Below are positions 10,401-20,887 of a stretch of 24,413 nucleotides of DNA, piece after piece (the first letter of the stretch is position 1; every line of letters begins with the position of its first letter). Position numbers and translations under genes: made by a program. This DNA is from Azolla pinnata (Eukaryota > Streptophyta > Polypodiopsida > Salviniales > Salviniaceae), in assembly GCA_037176905.1 (NCBI GenBank), contig JBBBWG010026901.1, forward strand, positions 1 to 24,413, read 5' to 3'. The notes under the pieces are model-generated. The model saw nothing but the letters and a program-made list of their open reading frames with translations. It did not search any database and was not told the origin of the DNA.

Positions 10401-10890
10401 ACCTGAAACAAAAAGTGTTTCTCGGACAAGAGTTAGACATCCTGTTGCAAATTCAGTGGGGAGAAAATGTTTCTAGAGATTACAATAGTTCATAGTGAAC
10501 TTGCGACCAAGCCATCAACAAACTAGATCTGTAATACTGCTATGATTGCTCTAAATTATACAATTGAATTCCAAGGCTAAACATCACAATTCCAGCTTCG
10601 TGCTAATGCATTTCAATTAACAAAAGATAAGTAGAGAAACTATGATTTTGATAATAATACCTTATGAGTGTATTTGCATCCTTCGGTTGAATCTTTGCTG
10701 CAAATATATCCACTACAAAACCCAAGGTGATGGGAAAATTATGATGATTGTTGTTTTTCTGACCAAAAGGACAGCATACACATAGAGAGAATTCTATACC
10801 GCTTGCATTAGTGGGCCCTAAATCTCTTCGAATCTGTGTGACCGTCCAAAGCTTGGCATTTGTTTCTTGCATTTCATTGTTAGCAACCAT
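7489..10890 (-). CDS. TAD3: tRNA-specific adenosine deaminase subunit TAD3 (ADAT3-like)
   Basis: Eleven coding exons on the minus strand: 10890-10800, 10712-10661, 10528-10501 (uncertain), 10180-10138, 10037-9910, 9817-9732, 8986-8881, 8433-8320, 8196-8038, 7834-7749 and 7654-7489, about 352 aa. Landmarks in order are VDIFAAKIQPKDANTLI, LGHVKRVRKRIR, LSIILCLVSN, EEWEEQSEVWPTSYHP (about 125-139), AAIKQSQLAANAG, GAIVVDPSTDEII, the cytidine-deaminase-fold motif HPLRHAVM (His about 231) and PCSMCAMALLHQR (Cys about 296 and 299). The fold normally has a catalytic Glu after the zinc-ligand His in H-A-E. Here it is Val, the hallmark of the Tad3/ADAT3 subunit. That subunit pairs with catalytic TAD2/ADAT2 to convert A34 to inosine in tRNA anticodons. 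The second zinc Cys lies across the last intron, and the downstream exon supplies it in frame. The start Met is the first one after a strong acceptor (CTTTCCCCGCAG, exon edge 10905), so a 5' UTR intron is likely. Confidence 0.9.
7655..7748 (-). other. Last TAD3 intron, carrying telo-box-like repeats
   Basis: This 94-nt intron has a GT donor in an unusual context (AT|GTCCGG) and a good acceptor TTTTGGCAG. It splits the PCxxC zinc motif between Met 298 and Cys 299. Right after the donor the minus strand carries AAACCCTAAACCCCC and AAACCCTAA, that is, plant telomere-type units (7715-7740). Without splicing, the frame would run to a stop at 7592-7594 and lose the second zinc cysteine. Confidence 0.75.
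8434..8880 (-). other. TAD3 intron, 447 nt
   Basis: It lies between donor CAG|GTCAGT and acceptor TATGGCAG|TTC. No coding or repeat structure is seen. Confidence 0.8.
8987..9731 (-). other. TAD3 intron, 745 nt
   Basis: The donor is A|GTATGT and the acceptor is GAGTGCAG|T. Several short open frames occur on both strands, but none resembles a known protein. The exons on each side join in frame as HPNAA-N-VHQLA, so no extra exon is needed. Confidence 0.75.
10501..10528 (-). other. Putative 28-nt microexon of TAD3
   Basis: The exon ending ANTLI-AG (10661) and the exon starting TCCCTCGGT (10180) do not join in frame directly. One extra exon with one leading base and whole codons is therefore required between them. 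The segment 10528-10501 has acceptor TTACAG, the right length modulo 3, and donor GTTCAC. It would add about nine residues, which matches the spacing expected in the family. The residues themselves (SSLLMAWSQ) are not convincingly conserved. A competing acceptor, TTTTTGTTTCAG (10404-10415), is stronger but has no donor in the required phase. This is inference. Confidence 0.35.
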
Positions 10891-10905
10891 CACTTGCCGT
10901 GTTTG

Positions 10906-12110
10906 CTGCGGGGAAAGAGAAGAGCAAAACAAAGCAATATATTTCAAACCCTGATTCTACAGCAGGCCAAGCTGGCCTATGAGACTCAACAAAGATATTT
11001 TCCGCTTAGAAAATTGAACACCAGAAGTGTTATTTAACCTTGGAACATTGAATTCTATACAGTTTATACATACAAAATTAAGAGGGGGAAATTGAGGTGA
11101 TCCATAGTTAAATGCTTTAAAATTTACATAACAATTGGAATAACTGTCTAAATGAGAAGAATTTGGACAGCCGTTCCACTAATTATGTGAAGCATTTGAT
11201 TAAGAATTCGGATCCATCTGCTACTTGGCCACAGCTCACAACAAGATCTGAAACTCAACCCTATTGGAGTTGCGGCTGCTGGAAGTTGTTGTACTTCAAC
11301 AAACTTAAAAAGTGAAGTGGATCATAATTGAAAGCCAAAGATAAAAAGAATTTTCTGCACCATCATCTAGGAGAACATGCCTACTTTCTATGAAGCTTGT
11401 ATGAACGGGATGAAATCCAATCCTATTACATGCACATATTATAGACGTCACTCATCCAAGAAAGCATGAGTGATGAGATGCTTTCCTACATAAGACCCAC
11501 AAAATCACAATGCTTTCATGAAAGTTAGCTCAAATCCATCCATGAATGGTGTAGCAAGGAGGACATTTTGATCAAATATTTCGATCAGACTTTATAACAA
11601 CTAGAACGGGAAACGGGAACAACTTGAAGGTCCATGCTCTAATCAGCACTGCAAAAGGTAACATCCCAACAGATATCTAATCGTCAAATCTATTGCAAAA
11701 ATCATTACTCGTAATAAGAGAATAATCGAGATCAGTCAGCCGATGCTGAAAGCCCACGACCTCGAAAATTTGGAAATTTGGGAGGCACACTCATGTACAC
11801 ACAGTCAGATTTCAGACGATAGGGATTCTGCGGATATTGAGCAGGAAACACCAAATCTGTAGTTTGTGTTTGCTATAGTAGACAGAAAAGAAACAAACGC
11901 ATACTGCGCTGCAATGCCTAGCAAATTAAAAACACAAGACGGAACGCTGAAATGCATTCCCTTGATTTCTCTACTAGAATCAATTGACGAGCTCATTGAG
12001 GATAGAAAACAGTGTGATGAGCAGCAGGGTAGGACCGAAACCTATCGATAGACTCCAGCTATTTTGTAGAAATTGAAAACAAAAGGAGCGTGATCTTACT
12101 AGATGTACAA
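10906..12110. other. Region upstream of the first TAD3 coding exon
   Basis: No coding sequence is supported on either strand. A strong minus-strand splice acceptor ends at 10906, so at least part of this stretch is probably a TAD3 5' UTR intron. The first non-coding exon was not located. The sequence is otherwise AT-rich without clear repeats. Confidence 0.45.
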
Positions 12111-12160
12111 GGAGCAGGAGCCGCGGCAGGAGACGAGGAGCAGGAGACAAGGAGCAGGAG
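12111..12160. repeat. GGAGCAGGAGAC-like short repeat
   Basis: Purine-rich plus-strand stretch with recurring GGAGCAGGAG and GGAGAC(A/G)A words, directly left of the CATA/CA array. Confidence 0.7.
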
Positions 12161-12966
12161 ACATACATACCATGCCACACATACATACATATGCACCCAT
12201 GCCATACGGACGCACACATACATGCCATGACATACATACGCGCGCATACATACCATGCCATGCATCACCCACATACATGCATGCATGCATGCATGCATGC
12301 ATGCAGACGCACACACATACATACACACACGCAAGCATACATACCATGCCATACATACGCACACGCACACATACATGCATGCAAACACGCACACATACAT
12401 ACACACGCACACATGCATACATACCATGCCATACATACACACGAGCACACACACATACATACATACACACACACAAGCATATATACCATGCCATACATAC
12501 GCACGAGCACACACACATACATACATACACACACGCAAGCATACATACCATGCCATACATACACGCACGCACAGATACATAGACACACACACATACATAC
12601 CATGCCATACATACACGCACGCACGCATACATACATACCATGCCATACATACACGCACGCACACATACATACATACCATGCCATACATACACGCACGCAC
12701 ACATACATACATACACGCATGCAAGCATACATACCATGCCATACATACACACACGAACACATACACACACACATACATACATGCAAGCATACATATCATG
12801 CCATACATACATCCACGCACACATACATACATACATACATACATACATACATACATTCATACATACATTCATACACACGCACACATACATACATACATAC
12901 ATACATACATACATTCATACACACGCACACATACATACATACCCACACATACATACATACGCATAG
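12161..12966. repeat. CATA/CACA-rich composite minisatellite
   Basis: About 0.8 kb of almost pure ACAT, CATA and CACACGCA words. A landmark beginning CATGCC, mostly followed by ATACATAC, recurs at 12171, 12198, 12254, 12345, 12425, 12487, 12549, 12601, 12639, 12677, 12735 and 12797. Spacings of 62, 52, 38, 38, 58 and 62 suggest higher-order units. A perfect ATGC run lies at about 12277-12303, and a CATA tetranucleotide run starts near 12820. The array opens very long frames on both strands (H/T/Y/I-rich one way, M/Y/V/C-rich the other). These come from the repeat and are not genes. Confidence 0.95.
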
Positions 12967-14014
12967 AGAGGATACATGGCTAGCTAGTTGATGGGGTTTG
13001 CTGTATCTACAAACAACTTACAAGTCAAGAAGAAACATCGTTCGTCACAACCTGTTTTTGTAGGCCAAAGTCTGCTTTCGGGCAATGCAATGTTCTATCG
13101 GCAGCAGCATCTTGCCATCCGAGTCATTACGAGACCACGAGGCTTAACCATGTACCATTTTACATCAGATAAGATATTAACTCGAATGCAGTGGAAGCTC
13201 CTTCATTCGTTTCCTTCCTCCTCATCCGTAGCATGCCATCTCCGCTGCCAACTTTGGCGATTTCCAGATAGACCCAAGACTCGCCCGTAATTTGGGCTTT
13301 AACTTTCAAACGACTGGGAAAGTTCAGAAAAGACGAGAGAAGTTTCAGACTAAAACGACTCGGAATCAAAGCTCATGGAGCTAACTATGAGTACCTTCTC
13401 ACTCGACCAGGGTCACAGAAGAAATCTCATTTGTTCCTTCCCGAAAACCACTCTTCTTGACAATTACCAATTACCATATTACAAACATTCAGCAAGTCCA
13501 TGGTATAATCACATGTATTAGACAGGGATAAGAACCACGTGATTAAAACAAAAGAACAATGACTCCACTCGAGCTTTTTTAAAAATGTGGCTGGAGATTT
13601 TAACCATCAGACTAAGAAGCTGAAGAATCACAAATTCTAGGCAAATACTCCACAAAGTCAAGTCAATAGCTTGTCCTAATTTTAATGCTACAGGTGAAGG
13701 AGAATAAAGAATACACGAATACAGATGTAGAAAGTATGTACATGATCTGCATCCATATGAACAAGCAGTTGATATGTCATTTTTCAGGATACAACAATAT
13801 AGAAAAGGATGATCGAAATGATCACACAAGGGGTCTAGACGTCAATCGAAGCTGCAACATCGGAGTAGCTAGCCACAACACGTGCTTTGAACAATCCTCC
13901 CCAAAATTTTCTTCTTATGCATTAAACCTGATGATGAATACACTGTGCATTCCTTTCCTGTCAGAACCGTGTTAGAGCTGCAAACATGGTGAAAATCCTT
14001 TTGATCTTCCAGTA
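12967..14014. other. Intergenic region between IRE1 and the CATA array
   Basis: The part next to 14015 should hold the IRE1 3' UTR. No canonical minus-strand AATAAA was recognised. At 13291-13300 the minus strand reads AAAGCCCAAA, a site II-like AAGCCCA element typical of promoters of housekeeping and translation genes, so a TAD3 promoter could lie here. A minus-strand open frame (13369-13160) has protein-like composition but matches no family I know and has no proven splice partner. Confidence 0.45.
13291..13300 (-). promoter_or_regulatory. Site II-like AAGCCCA element, possible TAD3 promoter
   Basis: AAAGCCCAAA is read on the minus strand. Such elements are frequent near start sites of plant housekeeping genes. 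It lies about 2.4 kb upstream of the first TAD3 coding exon, which would require a long 5' UTR intron spanning the CATA array. This is speculative. Confidence 0.25.
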
Positions 14015-17000
14015 TCATGTTTGGTATGGCCTTCCGAATGTGGACATAAAATGCGCGTATGAGAAATAGTTCTTGAACGCATCCTCATCTCTGCAATGCC
14101 TTTCAACAATTCTGAAAACATGGAGCGATAATTTCGGGAACCTTCTGCGGAAGTACATCTCAAAACCTTCCGGGAACGGTTCAAATAGTTTCTGCAAGAC
14201 AGCATAACATATCAATCACATTCTTGCAATCAATATTGCATGAATGGGACAGGGGAATACATGTCCAAAGCAATGTAAATAAATTGAGAAAACGCCCAAC
14301 AAAGATGTCTTTTTCAAAACTATGTCACTACTACGTCTTAGTAAAATTGGCACGCCCCATGATGGAGTAGACATGGTGTGTCTCTTAATACTACTGCTGG
14401 AAAACCGCAAGATGAGGTAACCCACAAAAATTACTAATGCACGACACTTGTACTTAAAAGAACTTAAGAAAATTTGAAATTGTGGCTGGAGACTATCTTG
14501 CAATGATCGACACAAGGAGCTTTATAAACTGCTGGCTGATGAAGGACCATGTAATTACTTACAAGGTAATCAGAGATTGTTAGTGCATGTTTAATTGCCC
14601 TCAAACTAAGTTCAGAAATTATCATACATTTATTTCCAAATATATTCATGTCCCAAACATTCATAAATCTGTAAGTAATGGACATATGCCATACCTGGAC
14701 CTCTAAAGGGAGTTCTCTAAAATGATTGGACTTGTTACGAATGACGCGTAAAAGATCTCGAACACTACCAAAATTATATTTTCTGTACTTCTCAATATTC
14801 TGCCTGAATGATTCATCCAGTTTCTCTCCCCATGAATATTGAAGTGCTTCGAGATCTATCACAAGAGGAGACTCCGATTCTTTGTCCAGTTCAACATGAT
14901 CACTAGCATCACACAGAAATTTTAGGCGAATATCAGAGGTCCAAAATAGCGGATGCATTCTGACAGCCTTCACATTGAGTCTGCAAAAAAAAAAAAAAAA
15001 AAGACCAATAATCACAATAATTATCAAGAAATATTTCAAACATGTGACAACTTCCGTTCTCACAAATAGTAGGAATCTTCTGGGTTCCAAAGAAAGATAG
15101 GATCTGCATGACACCTGAGCTTCTGGCTTAAAGGAAGACAATCATAACACATGTACTTAATGAACTAATAACTGTTAAACAAAATTTCTTCTAATCAGAG
15201 ATACTCTCTACTAATTAGAGTGGAACTCACTCCATCTAGCATCATTGTGAATTGCAACCTGTAATGTGAAGTTACAATACCTTTTCTTTGGATCCTGGTG
15301 GAGTAACATTGGCAGAAGATCCATAGCTTCTGGTACATGTTCAACTCGGAACAGATCCATCTTGCCACAGGAGATGTTCTGATCCCGTTCCCGAAGTGCA
15401 CCGAAAGGATGATACCCTCCACTGATACTAAAAAATAGTAAACATCCGAGACTGAATAGATCTGAACTCCTTGAATGGGATTCACGCGCAAGTTGTTCAG
15501 GAGCTTGCCAGCCACAACTTCCTGAAACTGAACACCAGATGAATTCTTGTCAAAGTAAGGCTTACAACAGTCCATAACATACATAAAATAATGCTTTTAC
15601 TATCCGATACTTCTGGTTCCAACTTGCATCAACTACTGAATCTTGAACTTAAGTTTTAAAATGAGATGAGCCATACCTGCAGATTGGCAGGGTAAAGACG
15701 TTACGCCATCATCTAACTGCTTGCTAATACCCATGTCAGAAAGTTTTGCTTGTGGCTTCCGCCCACAGCTTATCAACACATTATGAGGCTTGAGATCACG
15801 ATGTATTATACCAACATCATGAAGGTGTGAAAGCCCTTCCACAATATCCCTAAAATACATAGTAAATCACCAGAATAATTACAATACTGCGAATGTGCAC
15901 CCAATTAATATATTGATATTTTTTAAACAACAGGAGCTTCAGGAGCCATAAAATGATATATTGGTCTATTAAGGTCGAGCTTCTTACTAACTCTCATTGA
16001 TGTTATGATTCTTACCTATAAGACCTAGAAAAGATTCAAAAAAATCAACAAGCTATACATTAAGATGCCCAAATAGAAATAGGATTCAGGGTATCAGTAC
16101 AGAAACTATATAGATACAAACACGTAACTCTTTATAAAGCATCAGTGGTTAAACATGCATTAACATAAACTAATCACCGAACTCTATCTAAGGCGCAATA
16201 TTTGGTAAAATATATGAACATTGAAAAATATTTTTATTTCAGCATGAAATACAGCTGATAAAAGTAATTACCTCATAAACTGAATGAGTTGAGCTGAAGG
16301 CCATGCCTTGTCATCCCATAAACTCCAGTCTTGAATATCCCCAACCTTCTTTGCAAACACCTGTAACTCCTCTTTACTAAGGCCACCAGGTAAGACATTC
16401 CCATCATGGTCTCCGAGATATTGACAGCTCAGGCCCAGGACAAGATCATTTAAGCTGAATCGGCAACGTTCAAGAACAACATACACAAAGTGATCATCAA
16501 ACTTCACACAGAAGTAGCGAACAATATTAGGATGTTCATCAGCTTTAACCAAGTGTTCAATCTCCTTCCGAGCTAAATCATAGTACTGTACAAGCATCCT
16601 CTTAACAGCAACAGCTCGTTTGTCCATATACCCATCAAAAACAATGGTCCCATTACTCCCATTTCCAATATGTTTCTTTGAAATACGAAGGTCATCCATA
16701 ACATAGTACTCATCTTCACTATCCCGCCCCAGAAAAACCGGCATTTCTTCAATCCGTATATTTTCTACCTCTTGTATGCAAATCGGAGAACTAATAACAG
16801 TAGGTATTGGTGACCTAACACCATTTGGAATTTCAGAACTAACAGCGCTTGGAACCAGAGAACTAACATTAGCACTTGATTTTGTCTTCCTTCCTTTCTT
16901 TTTCTTATGCACTGGTTTCTCCTCTTGTTTCTCCTCCTGTTTCTCTTCCTTGTTCAATATTTTATGAGACCTCCAGAAGAAGATGGTTCCCACAGCACAG

Positions 17001-20000
17001 GATAAAATTGGCATGAGAATGGCAACAATTTTCTGAAATTTCGTCATACTGATTCCAGATCGCAAGTTAGGTTCTGATACATCTTCCAGAGGTAGGATTT
17101 TCAGATTATTCTCTTCTGAAGAGCTAGAAGGTAGGGCTCTTTGGACTAGACGACCTTCAATCACTTTTGAGCTCTCTCCCTTTGTTGATTGGGGTAGGCT
17201 GAGCATTCGACCAGGATTCACATGAATTTCCTCAGGATTGCTGTGATGGAGCCAAATTTCTCCTATGCTAACATTCCACAGCAATGTCCCTGTCGTCATT
17301 GCGATAGATTTGATTGTGTAGTCTTTCCTGAATATGAAGAGTGAGTTTTTGTTTCTTGATCCTTGATAGGTAGACCCTAAAACATCCCAAGGATCCTTCT
17401 GTTCAAAGTTTTCAGCAGTAAACGTACTATTTCCTGAATCAAACCTATGTAAAGTAGCACCAGACTTTCCATCCAGCACCACCACAGAAGTCGTAACCGT
17501 ACCAAGCATAAGTGCTCCTTTCACAATAATAGGAGTATTCTGAACAAGTTTTTCTGCTGATACAGGAAGGTCCTGCAAAAAGTAATCATTTATCAATTGT
17601 CTATAGGACAGAGCCCTTCTATATTTCAAGATCAAACACTATGGAAACAATGTCAAGTTCAAAATAATCTAAAACATTTTCCATGATACAGTCTGCATAC
17701 CCCTAGCCCTTGGCTTTTGTCAAAAACATGAAGCTTCCAATCAGTATCACAAAAGATGAACTGATCATCGGTTATAACTGGATCACTAGTTATCCCTGTC
17801 GAGGAGTTTTTCTTTTTATAAGCATCTAGAAGAAAGCCATTGGCTGAAGTGAGTGGTGTCCCTGAAGAGAAGGACCATTTAACTTCTCTTGTCTTAGCAT
17901 CTCTTGCAGTCACAACACCATCTGAGAGAACTTCCAGCGAAACCTGAAAACTGTGTGGAAACAAGATTGTTCAATTCAATATTGACTATTTTGTTACATA
18001 TCTGATATAAAATTATAAAAAGGATAGAAATTGTGAGATAGCATCTGAATAATGAGTGTCTCCTCTCCTCTCACTGGGTCCTTTACTTTACTAATTCTAT
18101 CAGAACAAACGTCCAATGGCTCAACAACTCTGTCCAGAAAGTGGAATAAGGAATGGCGTAGTGAACACCTGGTTCCATATCTATGGTTCAATAACAGGAA
18201 CAGATACATACGGAGAGTATCTTATGTCAGTTCCTATCTAATCCTGAGGAAACAGAAAGTTGTTTGATTAGAGGAAACGCATATCCTGCCCATCCAAACC
18301 GGATGCTGTCTTGAAACAAGCACTTGGTTAGTGACCTTCAACAGTAAGACTAAGGCACTGGATTCGCTGAAAATAGGCACCTGCCTGTTAAGAGCAATGA
18401 TTTATCTCCCCCAGGCTTAATCTAATTCAGATACCTGGTACGTTAGGCCTTATTAAAAAAGGGGATATGACAGCACCGGCACATCATCTAGGCTTATGTG
18501 TAGACCTCAGATATCTAGATCATAAGGTCTCATTAAAAAAGAGAACAGCATGGATAACCAGTATAGGGTTCTGGGTATGCGCTTCACATTTCTTTGATAC
18601 TCAAAATATACAGTAGAGCACAAGATCTTATTTAAAGATGGGAAATTTGACACCCATTGGCACAATATATATGCTATTGTATGTCCCTTAGATATCTAGT
18701 TCATAAGGTCTAATTGAAACCAAGAATGTCAAGTTCATTAGCATATAATGTAATCTTGAACGCACTTCAGACATAGGATTTGACATCTACTAGTACATAA
18801 GATCTTAAATTACATTACTTAGGTTCAGATTGTACCTCAGCTATTTGTTGTACATCAGATTGTATTAAAATAGGATCGTACCTTGAACTCACTTCAGACA
18901 TAAGAATTGATATCTACTAGTACATAAGATCTTAAATTACATTAGTTAAATTCAGATTGTACCTCAGCTATCTGTTGTACATAAGATCGTATTAAAATAG
19001 GAATGTGATAGCATAATACATCTTCTTACTCTACCTTAGAGGTAAGAAGAACATACTCTCAATTCCTTCATGATGCCTTCCATTGTATCTTTTGATGCTT
19101 TCTTCAATATATAATCCTTTTGACTTAGCCTCCACACGAACTCCTCCTCATTAGCTTAGTTTTCTTTGGGAAAAGTAATTCTTTTTATCAATCCTCAATC
19201 TTTCCTCTTTTTCTGGTGAATATATTACCCCTGGTTCAACCAGCTCTTTGAAATGGAATTGGTTCTTATTCCTTCCAGTCAGATTTTGCTCTTGTAAGGA
19301 TTATTACGATTGTCTGTGGAATTGCATAATAAGAGTTCATCCTCTTGCCCATATTATTGGCCACAAAATTCCTTCTTTTAACTTCGATATCTTTAAACAA
19401 AACATTGTTTGATAAATTCTTCATATTTCCTGTTTGGTAATCCTCAGAACATACAAATTCTGGTTCTAGAAACTCTATGAAATTGGGCCATACTCTATTT
19501 TGTTCTAATATATATTTTTTCTTCTACGGATAGCATTTCCTAGTGACAGTATATACTTTGCCATGCCTGTCAATTTCATGTGTCATATACGCCTATCAAG
19601 TTCATGTGTTATATACTGATGCAGCACAGGAACTTCAAAAAGCAAAGAATCCAACATTCAGTTACCCCAAATTCACAAAAACCAGTCAACACGGAAAGGA
19701 TGTGGCATCTATAGCTTCCATATCCAAAGTTAAAATGACAGAAACGGTGAGTAATCTTGCATATAGAATCAAGTATAAAGCTAAAGAGTAGAAAAGGAGA
19801 GCAATTCGACACCGTCAAACTGCATACTCAAGGTTAAATTCATAGAAACGAGGAGTAAGTCAACACCTAGCGTCATACATCACAGAACGGGACAAAACGA
19901 AAGAGTAAGCCAACATCTATCCGAGAGAAACGGGGAGAATAACGGGAGAAACACGAGAGGCCAAAGCAATTAGGGAATTCGAAAGAGTTTTACTCGTGAG

Positions 20001-20256
20001 TTTCTTGAGAAGCTTCCGCTGGCGCCGGCGGCGGCGGAGGCGGCGATGCCGAGGACGAGGACGATGGTGACGGGGATGGGGACAGCGGCAGTAGCAACGG
20101 CAGTGGCGGGGGAGATGGCGAGGGCAATTGATGAGGAGCGGAGAGGGAAAGGGAGGTGGAAGGGGAAGAAGACGGAGACGGAGAAGGAGAAGAAGCAGAG
20201 GCGGCGAAGCAGCAGCAGCGGAGGAAGATCGGGAGCAGCAGGTAGAGCGCGTTCAT
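14015..20256 (-). CDS. IRE1: Inositol-requiring enzyme 1, ER stress sensor kinase/endoribonuclease
   Basis: Seven coding exons on the minus strand: 20256-19994, 17950-17701, 17572-16272, 15849-15677, 15521-15281, 14980-14695 and 14191-14015, giving 896 aa; all phases agree. A signal peptide is likely at about 1-21, followed by a Ser/Pro-rich stretch to about 80. The luminal sensor region (about 88-350) has beta-propeller-like repeats such as VKWSFSSGTP and LLWNVSIGE. A transmembrane helix spans about 353-371, and a basic KKKKGRKTK linker about 394-402. The kinase has Gly loop IGNGSNGTIVF (473-483), VAVK Lys 495, HRDLKPHN (Asp 623) and DMG (Asp 643) in place of DFG. After GWQAPEQLAR and the kinase C-lobe comes the KEN RNase domain (about 755-885). 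It has Tyr 811 and the R-N-x3-H residues Arg 824, Asn 825 and His 829, corresponding to catalytic residues in yeast and human IRE1. Established role: on ER stress IRE1 oligomerises and excises an intron from bZIP60 mRNA in plants. The C terminus (YAHFMSTFGRPYQT) forms a short tail past the KEN fold. All key residues are present, so the gene looks functional. Confidence 0.97.
14192..14694 (-). other. IRE1 intron 6
   Basis: 503 nt, from CAG|GTATGG to CTTGCAG|AAA. No further coding or repeat structure is seen. Confidence 0.85.
15850..16271 (-). other. IRE1 intron 3
   Basis: 422 nt, from ATGAG|GTAATT to TATTTTAG|G, inside the kinase domain just before the catalytic loop exon. It is AT-rich with no other feature. 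Confidence 0.85.
18440..18740. repeat. Degenerate repeat units in IRE1 intron 1
   Basis: Blocks of the form AGATATCTAG(A/T)TCATAAGGTCT(C/A)ATT recur at about 18509 and 18691, with related GGCCTTATTAAAAAAGGGG at about 18446. The set looks like old, diverged tandem units neighbouring the younger 127-bp pair. Confidence 0.6.
18756..19003. repeat. 127-bp direct tandem duplication in IRE1 intron 1
   Basis: Copies begin with TTGAACGCACTTCAGACATA at 18756 and TTGAACTCACTTCAGACATA at 18883. Both continue through CTACTAGTACATAAGATC, TTAAATTACATTA, TTCAGATTGTACCTCAGC and GTATTAAAATAGGA with few differences. Confidence 0.92.
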
Positions 20257-20356
20257 GGCTTGACCATGGGAATGGAAAAGAAGGAAAGGATCGAATTTCT
20301 TCTGAACTTCTTCTATGTACATAACACACACTCTCCTCTTCGGAGGGGGTGAAATG

Positions 20357-20364
20357 TATATATA
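20357..20364 (-). promoter_or_regulatory. Candidate TATA box of IRE1
   Basis: TATATATA lies about 100 nt upstream of the IRE1 start codon. It is well placed for a start site near 20325-20335 and a 5' UTR of about 70-80 nt. No transcript evidence is available. Confidence 0.5.
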
Positions 20365-20420
20365 CGTATCCGTATCTGTATGGAAAAAGTCTACGTACAC
20401 GTACATGACTATGTATACGT
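20364..20420 (-). promoter_or_regulatory. Cluster of ACGT cores in the IRE1 proximal promoter
   Basis: Four ACGT cores occur at 20364-20367, 20393-20396, 20399-20402 and 20417-20420. Two of them form TACGTACACGTAC. ACGT is the core recognised by plant bZIP factors, including those of the unfolded-protein response. I saw no complete ERSE. The functional link is inference. Confidence 0.35.
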
Positions 20421-20542
20421 ATGGGAAGGTATGTGTGCGTGTGCATGTATGTACATAGATGTGTATTTGTGTGAATTCTAAGTGTCTTCTGGAGATTTCC
20501 TCCCAACAGAAGTAAGTCGCTACTGGTGAGGGCTAGAGAAAA

Positions 20543-20887
20543 GCATCGAATTTCGCAGTCTGCTCGGATTTGCTAGCGCAGCATCATCGTGCTGATGTAG
20601 AGAGGGCTGGAGAAGGGGCCCGATCGATCGAAAACCGGCTGAAGATGTCGGTTTCTTTCATCGTAGCAGAAGAGGCATACTTTGTTAGAAGATCGCTAGA
20701 ATCCTCGATTTGTTGCATCGAATTTCGCAGTACTGCTCAGATTTGCTAGCTCAGCATCATCGTGTTGTTTTAGAGAGGGTTGGAGAAGGGGCCTGATCGA
20801 TCGAAAACCGACTGAAGATGTCGGTTTCTTTCATCGTAGCAGAAGAGGCATACTTAGTAAGAAGATCGTTATAATCCACAATTTGTT
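20543..20887. repeat. 172-bp direct tandem duplication upstream of IRE1
   Basis: Copies begin with GCATCGAATTTCGCAG at 20543 and 20715. They share TTTGCTAGC, CAGCATCATCGTG, GGAGAAGGGGCC, GATCGATCGAAAACC, CTGAAGATGTCGGTTTCTTT and CATCGTAGCAGAAGAGGCATAC in the same order. Divergence is low, so the duplication is fairly recent. Confidence 0.95.

Larger units (their letters stand above)
17951..19993 (-). other. IRE1 intron 1 (2.0 kb), with internal duplications
   Basis: It runs from donor A|GTAAAA to acceptor TCCACACAG|T. It contains a degenerate repeat family at about 18440-19010, described separately. A plus-strand open frame of 82 codons at 19543-19791 matches nothing I know. No transposon protein was recognised. 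The flanking exons join in frame as ETHD-FQVSL, so no intervening coding exon is required. Confidence 0.75.

Noticed and set aside
12059..12991. Long frames on both strands in the CATA/CACA array
   Set aside because: They come from simple repeats lacking stop codons, with low-complexity H/T/Y/I or M/Y/V/C composition and no known domain.
13160..13369. Minus-strand frame as an upstream TAD3 coding exon
   Set aside because: No family similarity and no demonstrable phase-compatible junction to the exon at 10905. The TAD3 N terminus is already complete from 10890.
16272..17572. Kinase-dead IRE1 because DFG is DMG
   Set aside because: The Lys, HRD and Asp residues are all present, and to my knowledge Met at this position occurs in plant IRE1 proteins.
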